64,000 bases of DNA from Gordionus sp. m RMFG-2023 (GCF_954871325.1 NC_088777.1:36557366-36621365); one strand, 5' to 3'; positions 42,560 to 55,000 are shown, counted from the stretch's first letter. Program-made: numbers and translations. The notes: generated by a model not told the origin, from the sequence alone.

Positions 42560-42596
42560 TATATGTTAGCGTCAATGTGTTATTTTCGGCAATGTA
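42560..42596 (+). repeat. Left 37-bp terminal inverted repeat
   Basis: Perfect reverse complement of 48,914-48,950. The word GGCAATGTGTTAC recurs just inside (42,603-42,670) on this side only. Confidence 0.9.
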
Positions 42597-43218
42597 CACA
42601 TTGCCTGATTTTTTTTAGGCAATGTGTTACAGTGGTAGGCAGGGTGAATTAGTTATTTAGGCAATGTATTTTATTTTATAAATTAATAAATTTATTATTT
42701 ATTTAAAAGATTAATTTATTATTTAATTGATATTAATTTAATATTTATTTGGGAGGAATTTATTATTTATAATATAAATTTATTATTTTTATAATTTAAA
42801 GATTTTATTAGATATATTTTTAAGTAATATTTTTAAGATTGTCAATGTTTTTTATATTTTTTTTTGAGATTTATATAAATATTTTTATATATTAATTTTT
42901 TACGTACTTTTTTATGGTACATTTTTGATCGTAAATATTTTTATATAATTTTTCTGGTACATCTTTTGATCGTAAATATTTTTGAATATATTTTTGAATA
43001 TATTTTTATTAAAGGATTTTTAATATATATATTAAATCCTTTATTTTCAATTTTCAAATAATAAATAATATAAAGTATTAAAAAAACGAAAATATAATAT
43101 TTTATGTTTTAATATATTTAAAAATGTTTGAAAAATATATAATAATATTATATAAAAAAAAAGAACGGAGATGGTGTGACGCAGGGGAACAAAAATGAAA
43201 AAGGGACGTAAGTGTTGT

Positions 43219-44420
43219 CTAGGATAGCTCTTTGGCTAGAAGATTACCATTGAAACTGATATAATTAGCTTTGAGAATCGCTATGGATAATCGTTGATGA
43301 AGAAAAAAACCCTCTCGAGGTTCTTCTGAGAGTTTGCTGATTTATGATCCTAAGTTTTTGAAAAATGCTAAGGCGAGTTTGCCCAAGGTGCCAAGAGTGG
43401 TTGATATGATTGGGATGAAGCAATAATCGTTCATTATTTCAGTGTATTTAGAAGTTTTAAGTTGTTCCTTCTGGTCAAGGATGTTGATGGCGTGGTTGGA
43501 TGGGGCCAAGGGGTCAATACAGGAATAGTCCCATACCAAAAGTTGGCCTCTCCTCCATGGGATTTGAGAGATCCCGTCAGGACGTTTACCGTCAGATCTA
43601 AAAAGACCCTGTGGTTCTAGAGTGGAAGGAATTTGGGCGGATTTCAGTGCATGTTGGATGATTGTATTACATTGCTTGTGTCTGATGAATCGTCCATTGC
43701 AGGAGCGACAATGTAAACTATGTCTACCCTTCGAGTCAACTGGCGAGTTGCACCCTTAGCAGATGTGAGGGTGAATGATGGAACAATTTAGACGAATGCC
43801 GATGGCGTGGGTAAATTCATTGTCAGATAGTTGAAGCTGAAGATTGGTAGATGGGATGGCCTCAAGAAACTCATGTCCCGTACCATTGAGCAGGGAAGAG
43901 AATAGGGTGCGGTCGATAGATTGCATGCTAGATAAGAGAGTTTCAACGCAGCGAGCAACCACTGGTCCATCCCAGTCTTTCTGTCTATGGGTTGTGGGGG
44001 GATGAGAATCAGCATTGATCCTTGTTTTCCAAATATCCATAGCCACGATTAAGGAAAGGTCTTCTTTAGAATTATGGGAAGTGGTTATTGGCTTTGTCAA
44101 GAGACTACTCGATATGAAAGTAGTTATTGCTAAGTCATGTGGAGATCTGATGCCGAGACCACCAAATTTGGTTGGAAGAGTTACTATTTTCGTTAAATCT
44201 GATATTTACTATTTTTTCGGTTAAGTCCTTTATTTCTTTTTCGTAAGTTTGGAGAGGAATAGGATATTTAAAAATTGGTGTTGACCGAAGTGCGTAAAGA
44301 ATCCTTGGTATAAAAAAGAAATTGAAGTAAGGTGCTTATTGCCTCGTGTCCTCTTACAGGCGATCCTAGATGTGTTAATTCTACGCTTGATGTGGATTTG
44401 AAATCGTGAGTGTTGGGAGC
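43219..44420 (-). pseudogene. Non-LTR-type reverse transcriptase, C-terminal half with R2-like endonuclease
   Basis: Minus-strand order: THLGSPVRGHEA and ILYALRSTPIFKYPIPLQTY (44,270-44,400), LPTKFGGLGIRSPHDLAITT (about 44,130-44,200), HRQKDWDGPVVARCVETLL, then a zinc-knuckle region (GCNSPVDSKGRHSLHCRSCN, RHKQC), GLFRSDGKRPDGISQIPWRR, LVWDYSCIDPLAPSNH and a tail to the TAG at 43,219-43,221. This is the post-polymerase half of an RT protein family with a CCHC/RLE tail like that of R2-group LINEs. The polymerase palm is absent, and at least two in-frame stops show it is dead. It is embedded in the left arm of the foldback-like element, and repeats of that arm flank it on both sides. Same family as 15,172-15,661. 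Confidence 0.8.
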
Positions 44421-44718
44421 ATTAGAATTTAAATGTGAGAATTCAGATATTTGAATAATTTTTTTAAATTTGTTATATTATTATTTTTAATATTTTGATT
44501 GATAATTGTTTTAAAAATAAATTTTTTAAATTATTTTTTATATATTAATTTTTTAGGTACTTTTTATCTGATACATCTTTGATCGTAAATATTTTAATTT
44601 TTTACGTACTTTTTTTCTGGTACATCTTTTGATCGATCGTAAATATTTTTGAATATATATTTGTTTTAAAGGATTTTTAAAATAGTACTTTTTTTCTGTT
44701 TAGGTAAAAATATGTTTT

Positions 44719-46160
44719 GTAAACATGTTATATTAAAATTTCAGTTAAGATGTACCATAGAAAAGTGACAATTGTCATAATCGTTATTTTTGAACTTTTT
44801 TGAGTTTTTTTAAAGTAAATAGGTAAAAATATATATTGTAAACAAGTTAAATTAAAATTTCAGTGAAGATGTACAATAGAAAAGTGACAATTGTCATAAT
44901 CGTTATTTTTGAACTTTTCTGAATTTTTTTAAAATAAATAGCTAAAAATATATATTGTAAACAAGATAAATTAAAATTTCAGTGAAGATGTAACATAGAA
45001 AAGTGACAATTGTTATAATCGTTATTTTTGAACTATTTTGAATTTTTTTAAAGTAAATAAGTAAAAACATATATTGTAAACAAGTTAAATTAAAATTTCA
45101 GTGAAGATGTACCATGGAATAGGACAATTGTGATAATCGTTATTTTTGAACTATTTTGAATTTTATTAAAATAAATAGCTAAAAATATATATTGTAAACA
45201 AGTTAAATTAAAATTTCAGTGAAGATGTAACAGAGAAAAGTGACAATTGTCATAATCATTATTTTTGAACTATTTTGAATTTTTTTAAAGTAAATTAAAA
45301 AAATACATATTGTAAACAAGTTAAATTAAAATTTCAGTGAAGATGTACCATAGAAAAGTGACAATTGTCATAATCGTTAATTTTGAACTTTTTTGAACTT
45401 TATTAAAATAAATAACTAAAAATATATATTGTAAACAAGTTAAATTAAAATTTCAGTGAAGATTACCATAGAAAAGTGACAATTGTCATAATCTTTATTT
45501 TTGAACTTTTCTGAATTTTTTACAAATAAATAGCTAAAAATATATACTGTAAACAAGATAAATTAAAATTTCAGTGAAGATGTACCATAGAAAAGTGACA
45601 ATTGTCATAATCGTTATTTTTGAACTTTTCTGATTTTTTTTAAAATAAATAGCTTAAAATATATATTGTAAACAAGATAAATTAAAATTTCAGTGAAGAT
45701 GTAATATAGAAAAGTGACAAGTGATAATCGTTATTTTTGAACTATTTTGATTTTTTTTAAAGTATATAAGTAAAAATATATATTGTAAACAAGTTAAATT
45801 AAAATTTCAGTGAAGATGTACCATAGAAAAGTGATATTGTCCAAATCTTTATTTTTGAACTTTTTTGAATTTTTTACAAATAAATAGCTAAAAATATATA
45901 TTGTAAACAAGTTAAATTAAAATTTCAGTGAAGATGTAAGAAAAGTGACAATTGTCATAATCGTTATTTTTGAACTTTTTTGAAGTAAATAGGTAAAAAT
46001 ATATATTGTAAACAAGATAAATTAAAATTTCAGTGAAGATGTACCATAGAAAAGTGACAATTATCATAATCGTTATTTTTGAACTTTTTTAAAGTAATAG
46101 GTAAAAATATATATTGTAAACAACTTAAATTAAACATAGAAAAGTGACAATTGTCATATA
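44719..46160 (+). repeat. Tandem array, about 12-13 units of 117-119 bp (left arm)
   Basis: The word TTGTAAACAAG recurs at 44,838, 44,957, 45,076, 45,194, 45,312, 45,431, 45,549, 45,668, 45,785 and 45,903 (period 117-119), then at shorter spacing to 46,116. Units also share AATTTCAGTGAAGATGTACC, AGAAAAGTGACAATTGTCAT and CGTTATTTTTGAAC. The dyad TGACAATTGTCA is kept in most units. Confidence 0.9.
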
Positions 46161-46735
46161 GTTATAAACAAAATTCCTTAATTCACTTTTAATTATTATA
46201 ATCAAAATTAATGATGAATTTTTTTCCTGCAAATCGTTTCTTGATTTTATAAAAACTCTAGATATAAAAATTTCTATGAGATTTATTATGGTTGTATTAA
46301 TGACTAAAATAATAAAATATTCCACTATTATAATTAAACTTTACTCTTCACAGCAATCAGAAAGGTTTTTAACATAATGAATAATAGCTCGCATATGTAT
46401 AATTAATTTTAAATTAATTTACTTTTTCTAAATATGTTTACTAAATATAGGTTATTTTGTATATCAACTAACTATAATATCTTTGACATATTTATTAAAA
46501 ATCTATAAATAAATATATTTTAGATATTTATTCACTTTAATGAACTATCTAAAATTACAATTTTATTGGAATATTTAAAACTATAACTAAGATTATATGC
46601 AAAACATTAATTTTTATATCTAGAGTTTTTATAAAATCAAGGAACGATTTGCAGGAAAAAAACTCATCATTAATTTTGATTATAATAATTAAAAGCGAAT
46701 TAAGGAATTTTGTTAATAACGATATGACAATTGTC
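46145..46735. repeat. Inverted centre of the foldback-like element
   Basis: 46,145-46,272 and 46,600-46,735 are near-perfect inverted copies (for example CAAATCGTTTCTTGATTTTA against TAAAATCAAGGAACGATTTG). Between them lie about 330 bp of AT-rich DNA with no coding sense. The two 66-67-codon open frames here are reflections of the same repeat. Confidence 0.85.
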
Positions 46736-48300
46736 ACTTTTCTATGGTACATCTTCAATGAAATTTTAATTTAATTTGTTTACAATAGATATTTTTCGCT
46801 ATTTATTTTTAAAAATTCAAAAAAGTTCAAAAATAACGATTATGATAATTGTCACTTTTCTATGGTACATCTTCACTGAAATTTTAATTTAACTTGTTTA
46901 CAATATATATTTTTAGCTATATATCTTAAAAAAATTCAAAAAAGTTCAAAAATAACGATTATGACAATTGCCACTTTTCTATGTTTAATTTAACTTGTTT
47001 ACAATATATATTTTTACCTATTTACTTTAAAAAATCAAGAAAGTTCAAAAATAACGATTATGACAATTGCCACTTTTCTATAGTACACTTTCACTGAAAT
47101 ATTAATTTAACATGTTTACAAAACATATTTTTACCTATTTACTTTAAAAAACTCAAAAAAGTTCAAAAATTAACGATTATGACAATTGTCACTTTTCTAT
47201 GGTACATCTTCACTGAAATTTTAATTTAACTTGTTTACAATATATATTTTTAGCTATATATCTTAAAAAATTCAAAAAAGTTCAAAAATAACGATTATGA
47301 CAATTGCCACTTTTCTATGTTTAATTTAACTTGTTTACAATATATATTTTTACCTATTTACTTTAAAAAATCAAGAAAGTTCAAAAATATCGATTATGAC
47401 AATTGTCACTTTTCTATAGTACACTTTAACTGAAATATCAATTTAACATGTTTACAAAACATATTTTTACCTATTTACTTTAAAAAAACTCAAAAAAGTT
47501 CAAAAATTAACGATTATGACAATTGTCACTTTTCTATGGTACATCTTCACTGAAATTTTAATTTAACTTGTTTACAATATATATTTTTATCTATTTACTT
47601 TTAAAAAACTCAAAAAAGTTCAAAAATAACGTTTATGACAATTGTCACTTTTCTATGGTACATCTTCACTGAAATTTTAATTTAACTTGTTTACAATATA
47701 TATTTTTACCTATTTACTTTTAAAAAAGTTCAAAATTAACGAGTATGACAATTGTCACTTTTCTATGGTACATCTGCACTGAAATATCAATTTAACATGT
47801 TTACAAAACATATTTTTACCTATTTACTTTAAAAAAACTCAAAAAAAGTTCAAAAATAACGATTATGACAATTGTCACTTATCTATGGTACATCTTCACT
47901 GAAATTTTAATTTAACTTGTTTACAATATATATTTTTACCTATTTACTTTAAAAAAAGTTCAAAAATAACGAGTATGACAATTGTCACTTTTCTATGGTA
48001 CATCTGCACTGAAATTTTAATTTGTCTTGTTTACAATATATATTTTTTACCTATTTACTTTCAAAAATATCAAAAAAGTTCAAAAATAACGATTATGATA
48101 ATTGTCACTTTTCTATGTTACATCTTCACTGAAATTTTAATTTAACTTGTTTACAATATATATTTTTAGCTATTTATTTTAAAAATATTCAAAATAGTTC
48201 AATAATAACGATTATGACAATTGTCACTTTTCTATGGTACATCATTACTGAAATTTTAATTTTATATTTTTACAATATATATTTTTACCTATTTAATTTA
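46715..48300 (-). repeat. Tandem array in opposite orientation (right arm)
   Basis: About 14 units of the left-arm repeat in reverse (TATGACAATTGTCACTTTTC, GGTACATCTTCACTGAAATT, TAACTTGTTTACAATATATA). Some units lack the middle third. A higher-order block of about 337 bp (from 46,915 and again from 47,252) is repeated almost unchanged, so the arm has been partly re-amplified. Confidence 0.9.
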
Positions 48301-48354
48301 AAAAAATTCAAAAATAACGATAAGAAATTTTTATATAACATGTTAATATTTTTA

Positions 48355-48800
48355 CCTAAAAAATTAGCGATCAAAAGAGAGAAAAAGATACGTAAAAAAT
48401 AATCTTAAAAAATATTTAAAAATAATATTAAAAATTAGTGATCAAAAGATATATCAGAAAAAAAATACGTAAAAAATAATCTTAAAAAATATTTAAAAAT
48501 AATATTAAAAATTAGCGATCAAAAGATATATCAGGAAAAGATATGTAAAAAATAATCTTAAAAAATATTTAAAAAGAATATTAAATATTAGCGATCAAAA
48601 GATATATCAGAAAAAAATACGTAAAAAATAATCTTAAAAAATATTTAAAAATAATATTAAAAATTAGCGATCAAAAGATATATCAGAAAAAAATACGTAA
48701 AAAATAATATTAAAAATTAGCGATTAAAAGATATATCAGGAAAAAATACGTAAAATATAATATTAAAAAATATTAAAAATTAGCGATCAAAAATCATTTT
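48355..48800 (-). repeat. Short tandem array, about 76-bp units
   Basis: GATCAAAAGATATATCAG recurs at 48,440, 48,517, 48,593 and 48,669, with variants at 48,369, 48,722 and 48,785, joined by AAAAATACGTAAAAAATAAT. Inverted relatives in the left arm are at about 42,900-43,010 and 44,560-44,690 (TTTTTTACGTAC, CTGGTACATCTTTTGATCG). Confidence 0.8.
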
Positions 48801-48913
48801 ATAAAAATATTATATTTATATTATCTAAAAAAAATTATAAATTAAGTAAAATAATAATCTTAAAAAATTAATAATAATAAATAAAATATTATTAATAATA
48901 TAATAAAAAATAA

Positions 48914-48950
48914 TACATTGCCGAAAATAACACATTGACGCTAACATATA
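48914..48950 (-). repeat. Right 37-bp terminal inverted repeat
   Basis: Perfect reverse complement of 42,560-42,596. Immediately outside it the hAT subterminal sequence (GTAACGAGTAACCCGTTAC) resumes. Confidence 0.9.
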
Positions 48951-49102
48951 TAATATTTAATTTTTTAAGTAACGAGTAACCCGTTACTTTTTTGAATAGT
49001 CAGTAACTCGCGTTCCTTTTTTAAAAAGGTAACGAATAACAGTAACGCGTTCCTTCTTCGAGACGTACGCGTTTCTTATTTGTAATAACGTTTATAGCAC
49101 TA

Positions 49103-51584
49103 CAAAAAAACAAATAAGAATATATTAAAAATTATATGAATTTATTTCTTTACTTTTACGATATATTTTTTAAATGTAAAATCAAGGCTGTGTATTTGTC
49201 CTGTCAAATAGATTTTGGTCAATTGACCTATATTTGATCCCTCAAATATGGTTAAATACGGTGAGATATTGTCAATATTAACTTTATTTTATATATAATT
49301 AAATCACTAATGTTTAGCTCTCTATGGCAGAGTCTTGTTCTAATTTATATTCATTATTATCATTTCTATAATATTTTTTAATATAATGTACAAGGGCTTT
49401 TTCACGGACATTCAATAGAAAAAGAAATTTTTTGAGATGATTTTATAAGTAGAAAATTATGAAAGGGAATTTACCAATTTAAGGGTCTAACTTCATCACT
49501 TAACTTTAATCATAGATAATCTGATTATTAATTATATAAATATTTAGCGTGTTTGTACTGAACTTTAATTCCAACTTCGAAATATTGCTTAAAATATTTT
49601 ACGGCACATTTATTAAATATTTTCTAGTATGAGCTATATGCCAGGTTAAAGTAGAATAGAAAGTTCATTGAACTTCTTTTTTTATATATTATAAAAAGAA
49701 AGCAATTTCTTTGACTACTTTATATATAATACTCTTTTTTTTAGTAATTAATAAGTAAGTTGTATATATGCATGCATAGTCAATTTTTTATTTATACTTA
49801 TACTATGTTTCATTTTATTTTTGAACCTGATTCATAATTATTTAATTCTAACCGCTTTAGGGTATATCAATTTTTTTTTATTAAAAAATCAAAATATTCT
49901 TCCTATTTTTTTTAAATATTTATTTTACAGTTCTTTAACATTTTTACCTTGTACTGTAAATTAAAATCATCGTGTATCAATCCTCAAATTTAAGAATATT
50001 TTCATTCGACTAGACTATATTTTTTTTTGCCTTATTTGATTTATCAAAAAATAAAATTTATAATAAAATATATTTTATGTATCATAATTCATAAAATAGA
50101 GTTTGTGAATTTAAATATAATAAGATGAAAATATTTTATGCCTAGAAATAATGTTCAAAATTTGGCCAAAATGAAGAGGTACTGAAGTCACTTTATAAAA
50201 ACAACTTTATTAGAATTAAATTAAATCTTGTCCTTTTTTAAAGATGGTTTTTCTTATCCTTAATTTCGGTTTCTTATTATTTTTTTTATATTCACTTCTT
50301 CTTTTTTTTTGATTTATTTTATCTACCCTCTGCTGGTTCCAATTAGTGATAAATTCAATAGGACTACAGATAAATAAACACTCATTTTAAACCAAAAATA
50401 AAATTTATAGAAAAAACATAAGTAGGTGAAATAAATTACAACTGGTGACATTCACCTTTTGATATAGATTTTATAAAAAAAAATCATATTATTACTTATT
50501 TTATTTTTATTGCATCATTTAAAAATATTTATAAAAACAATCATAATTTTTAAAAATTTTACTTTCTTTTTCCTTTAGACAAAACAAAAGACAAGGTATT
50601 AATCTTTTTCTTTAACAAATAAACATGATTAAAGTGTCGAGAGAATTGTTTATTTTTTCATATTTAAATACAAATGAACTCTGAAAATGTATTTTTCTAA
50701 TTTTTTTTATATTAAATATTGCTTTAATACATAGACAAAGGTAAATGACTAGTATCTGGTATAATTTTATTTACAATTTTAATTTGATTTTTTAAATATA
50801 ATATTAAAGGTAAAAGAAGGTTTATAAAGTAAGGGATGATCTATCATATAAAGGGGACAATGACATTAAATAATTTACGTTATACAATATTATTACATTA
50901 TTTTATTTATATTTGAAATCAATTAGGGGTGAGAGTGTTTAATTATCAGTATTTTAAGTTAAAAAATAATGTTGGAGAAAAAGTGAAAATGTGATGTATT
51001 GAAAACTCTTTAAGATCAGAGTTTGACCTTGGTCTGGTTGAGTAATATACAATCGATTTTATTTCTCACATAATATTGGTTGACAGTGTTTTTAAGCATT
51101 CTACCTTAGAAAGTGTAATATTTATTTTTATTAAATGTTCAATCATATAAAGAACCATCGGATTAAAAAAAACACTGTTAATCATCATAAAAAAAATTGA
51201 GAAATGAATTTTAGAAGTAATAATTACACGAGTTTTCGCGGCATTGAAGCCGATTAATCGTTATTGTTACCAAACCTGAACAGTTAAAAATTGTCATCCA
51301 AACTTGAACCGAACTAGGTATTTCTACACCTCATTAAACCAATAACGATTTACCCCTTACAAATCTTTTATCCCCTTTTATTCTCTTAAATAAAAAAGGA
51401 AATCAGAATTAAAATTAGCAAAATAAATTTAGGACCTCTAAATAGATATGTGAAATGGGCTTGAACATTTTAGAATCTTAGTTGTTTTAAAGATAGCGAT
51501 GAATCATTTTTAATTAATAAGTATCATATTGTTATTTGATGGTAACAGCTACTCAAGTAATTAAGTTACATAGGTATTCTTATT
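49103..51584. other. AT-rich DNA, no gene seen
   Basis: Largely A and T homopolymers and low-complexity sequence. No open frame over 60 codons, no bounded element and no RNA gene recognised. Confidence 0.45.
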
Positions 51585-52075
51585 TCCAACAGTGGCTTAG
51601 CCAGGTTTGGGAGGGTACGGGAAATTTTTTATAAATTCTGATTAGGTATTTTTGATTATCTCGTGATTATTTTTATTAAGCTTTTTTAAACTAGATAATA
51701 TCTTTATATCATCTCCGTTCAGGGGTGAATTGGCATTAAGCTTGATAGGAAATATCCCAAGAGACGAAAATGCAGTTAGACTGAGAAGGTTATGCTACAT
51801 TTTTATAAGAATAATTTGGGTTTTCTTATAAAAATTTTTTTTTCTGGAAATTTTGAATAATAGTCGTTATTTTAAAAAATTATTAAACTTTTTTCCCCTT
51901 CAAATTATTGTTTAAAGTGATATATTGTATACATATTTTTTGGGCGGGAGGGGGGTAAGAGGTGTGTAAGGAGAATATTTGTATTGGCTTAAAATGATAT
52001 TTACGAGAACATCAAATTTCAGATAGGATGGGAAATTTTTTGATTTCCTACCACTTAGTTATGTCTATGTCTGCA
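51585..52075. mobile_element. Probable GTAGCCAGG-family hAT miniature, degraded
   Basis: The left end CAGTGGCTTAGCCAGG matches the left end of the element at 7,341. The inside shares ATTGGCTTAAAATGATATTT with 8,560-8,590, and the right end TTATGTCTATGTCTG resembles GGCTATGTCTG at 7,691. No intact target duplication. Confidence 0.45.
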
Positions 52076-55000
52076 TGGCCGGAACCGAACCATTCATATG
52101 GTTTTGCGCGTTATTCAACCCAGCAGTCTTTTTGCACGGTTTATACAACTTTTTTGGGTACTCGACCCAAAATTTAGAAATTATTAAAGCGGCTTTTTAT
52201 TCCATTTAATATTTCATTCTATTTAGTTTGCAATTAGATAATTAACACAAATTATTTTGTACAAATGATTCATTTATTAGTCGCAAAATTATTGTATTAT
52301 AAAAAGAAAAGGCTAAAAGCGATAGATTTTATTGCTTAATTTTTGTGAAAGAGTTCAAAAATATAAATTTTTTTATTATAAGATTTCTGAAATCATGAAT
52401 ACTAAGCCTTAATAGCGTGAAAACGTTAAATATGCAATATATAGAATGTTGTCTTTGAATAAACAATAAAAGATATATTTATATATTCAGAGATTTGAAA
52501 CAAAAATGTAATTATTTAAATATTGAAATCTATAAATTCATTAATCCATATTGGTTTTTAATACTTTTATGATAGGAGAACTATAGAAATGTTTTTTCAG
52601 AAATAAAAGGGGGGGGGGACTAATTCTTCTGAGAAAAGTCTTTTTGATTTAATAAATGACTGCTTAAAACATGGATTAAAATTAAATAATGTTATTGGAT
52701 AGCAAAAATATGGAGTGTGAGTATTGGATTTCGCTTGAAACCTCAAATCCAAAAAATTCAGATAGTATTTATAAATGGTGATAAGGTGCCCTTAATTAAA
52801 GTATTTGCGACTAATGTGATAACCCCTAAGCCAAGTATATATTTGGTTGGCTCAATAGACATGCATTTTTTAAAAGAATTATTTAATATAGATTATTAGT
52901 ATAAAACATATCCATTGAAACAAATGATTTACAACACATAATTCACAAAATATTTTTTATACCCAACCATCATCTGAGTCACAATTATTTTAGCTTTAAG
53001 AAAATTTAGAAATATATAGTAATAGTTAAATTTTTGAAATACTAATGCCACATTCCAGGTGCATACAAACTAAAAACTTATATTTTTAGCCTGAAAAATG
53101 GTTAAAGATGCCAAATATTCTTTAACTTCCATATATTTAAATATTTATAAGTAAGCTACAAAAATGGCTATATCTAATAATAAAAAACTATCCGATCCGA
53201 GATTTACTAGACAACATGCGTTTAAATTAAAATATAGCAATAGCAGGCCCATGGCCATCCCCCAAAAAATAATAAATTCCTATCCTCCAAACCTTGCGCT
53301 TTGATAGAATATTTGCCTCCCATAAATGGCCCCTAAACTGCCTTTTTGATCCTCGACAAATTGATGTCAAATTTGTCAGTTGCCATGATGATTCTTCTCA
53401 ACCTCTTCTTGAACATGGTAACAGTCAATGTTAGCAAGTTTAATTAATTAAACAATTAAGATAAATTATAGATATTGCGGACTACTTCCTGCTTATCACC
53501 CGATGATAACTAAACGTTAATTAAATCAATACATGTCAACTTTCATTATTATATTTAAAAAAAAATTGAAAGAGACGAATATTCTTACATGAAAAGGAGG
53601 AATACTTTTTCAAAATATAAATTTTCCGAGTGAAGTTTAATTTATTAAAAATGACAAATACTTCCAGCCTCTCACACGATCATACTTAAACGTTAATTAG
53701 AGATCAAGACATATGAAATATTAAAATAATATATATAAAATTTAAAGAGGATGAAGATTTTTGAAGAAAGGTTTTAAAGCCCGATTTTCGCTGAGCCAGT
53801 CCAAATTTGTACTCTGCCTGGCCCGATTCCAATTTTATCTTCTAAGATTACCTCGTTCGGCTTCGTTTTTAATGAGAAATGTATCCTATGGATAATAACC
53901 AATAATGAGGATATAGGTTCGACGAGTTTCCTACTATAGCAATAAACACAGATATATAATTATGAATGAATGATCATTGAGATAACAAAATAAAATATAT
54001 TAATTTAACAAAATTAGGCTTTTAAATATTTTTTTCCATTCTCTATTAACCCCACTTTTTGCTGGTCCATCCAGTTAATTTTTTTTACCGGCCCAAAAAT
54101 ATTTTTTCAGCAGTTACTCGGTCCAAGCATTGTAGATCATTACATAAATAATTTTAATCAATTTGTAAGACAAAAGGTTCAAACTGTTCAAACGAAACCA
54201 ATATAGTAATTTTTTACAAATCGAACTTGAACCGTTATTTTTATCTGAATCCTAACCTGAACAGAAGAAATATTATTTTTTCGCAATTTTGGCTAGTTTG
54301 TATAAAGGGAGTATATTATATCATATTAAAACGTTAAAACAAGCGGAATATGAAAAATATAAGTGGATAGAATTATAGACAGTGTTATTCTTAAACATTA
54401 GATTAATTCGATCATTAAATATCTGATTTTACCTAATATAATTATGGGCTAGAGTCTATATATGGCAAGGGTCAGTTTAGTTTTTGAATAAAAGTTGGAC
54501 AAAGACAAAAATTATATAATTACGAAAAGGATAGGTAGAGTGTTAAACCTGACGGACCACCATATACCAGTACTGGGAGGAGGGATCGTCCCTCTCATAA
54601 AATTATCCAAATTTCTTACTTCTATGTTAATATATATTTATATACAGGATATTCAAAAAATATAATGGAAAATAAATCTTTTATAATATTGGAATTACAA
54701 TATTATTTTCGAAAGATATCTTACAATTGGTATTATTGGATATAAATATCTGTCCAAAGTAAGGTACCAGATTAAAAAACACTGGGCCAAACAACACCCA
54801 GACAAAAACACCAAGGATAAAAATATTTTTTATATTTTAAACCAGGACTGCAGCCTGAACCCAGAAGCTGTAAACCTGTTTAAGAGGTAATGTGTAAACC
54901 TAAACATAATCTAAATTGGTTTTCAAACTTCAATTAAATCCGCAGACCCCTTTTTCAAAAAAAGTTGGGTTCGGTTTGGGTTCATGGGAGTGTTGGAAGA

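Larger units (their letters stand above)
42560..48950. mobile_element. Foldback-like element with satellite arms, 6.4 kb
   Basis: Ends are perfect 37-bp inverted repeats (42,560-42,596 and 48,914-48,950; they begin TATATGTTAGCGTCAATGTG). The arms consist of about 119-bp tandem units in one orientation (44,719-46,160) and in the opposite orientation (46,715-48,300). Outside these are shorter repeats with GATCAAAAGATATATC. At the middle lies a further inverted pair (46,145-46,272 against 46,600-46,735) around about 330 bp of AT-rich DNA. This plan resembles Drosophila Foldback elements, whose long inverted arms are built of short tandem repeats. No transposase was found. The only protein remnant is an RT fragment in the left arm. 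It sits within the 3' part of a hAT element; no clear target duplication. Confidence 0.8.
35395..49102 (+). mobile_element. Decayed hAT element hosting two large insertions (nest)
   Basis: Plus-strand hAT of the TAG.G...CACTA type. A BED-finger remnant (LIYNLSRKHHAVPS) is near 35,728. The N-terminal part runs 35,828-36,199 and again 40,562-41,100. HIDYLAKIIF lies at about 41,170. A block resembling CK.LWNKHGQSS, and VITRWDSFYNSVKL, lie at about 41,480-41,620, and the C-terminal dimerisation block (FVPIESVFCTAKAVLSTKCS) at about 42,270-42,400. Subterminal GTAACGAGTAAC motifs and a CACTA end appear only after 48,950, beyond the foldback element. The left end at 35,395 (TAGTGCTA, matching TAGCACTA at 49,095-49,102) is tentative, since no target duplication was found. 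Many frame breaks; not functional. Confidence 0.7.

Noticed and set aside
43788-44224. Open frames on both strands overlapping the RT remnant
   Set aside because: They are shadow frames of the minus-strand RT fragment, whose motifs lie in one consistent frame.
44719-46160. CRISPR-like regular repeat
   Set aside because: Units are continuous tandem copies with no unique spacers, the genome is eukaryotic, and no cas genes are present.
46125-46758. Two similar minus-strand open frames of 66-67 codons
   Set aside because: They mirror the inverted centre and the 119-bp repeat; no protein family features.
52717-52899. 60-codon plus-strand open frame with GDKVPLIKVFATNVITP
   Set aside because: Looks protein-like at first glance, but no flanking exon or recognisable family; length is within chance for an open frame.
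53230-53430. Less AT-rich stretch that might be an exon
   Set aside because: Both strands have stops in all frames within about 30 codons and no splice-bounded segment resembled a known protein.
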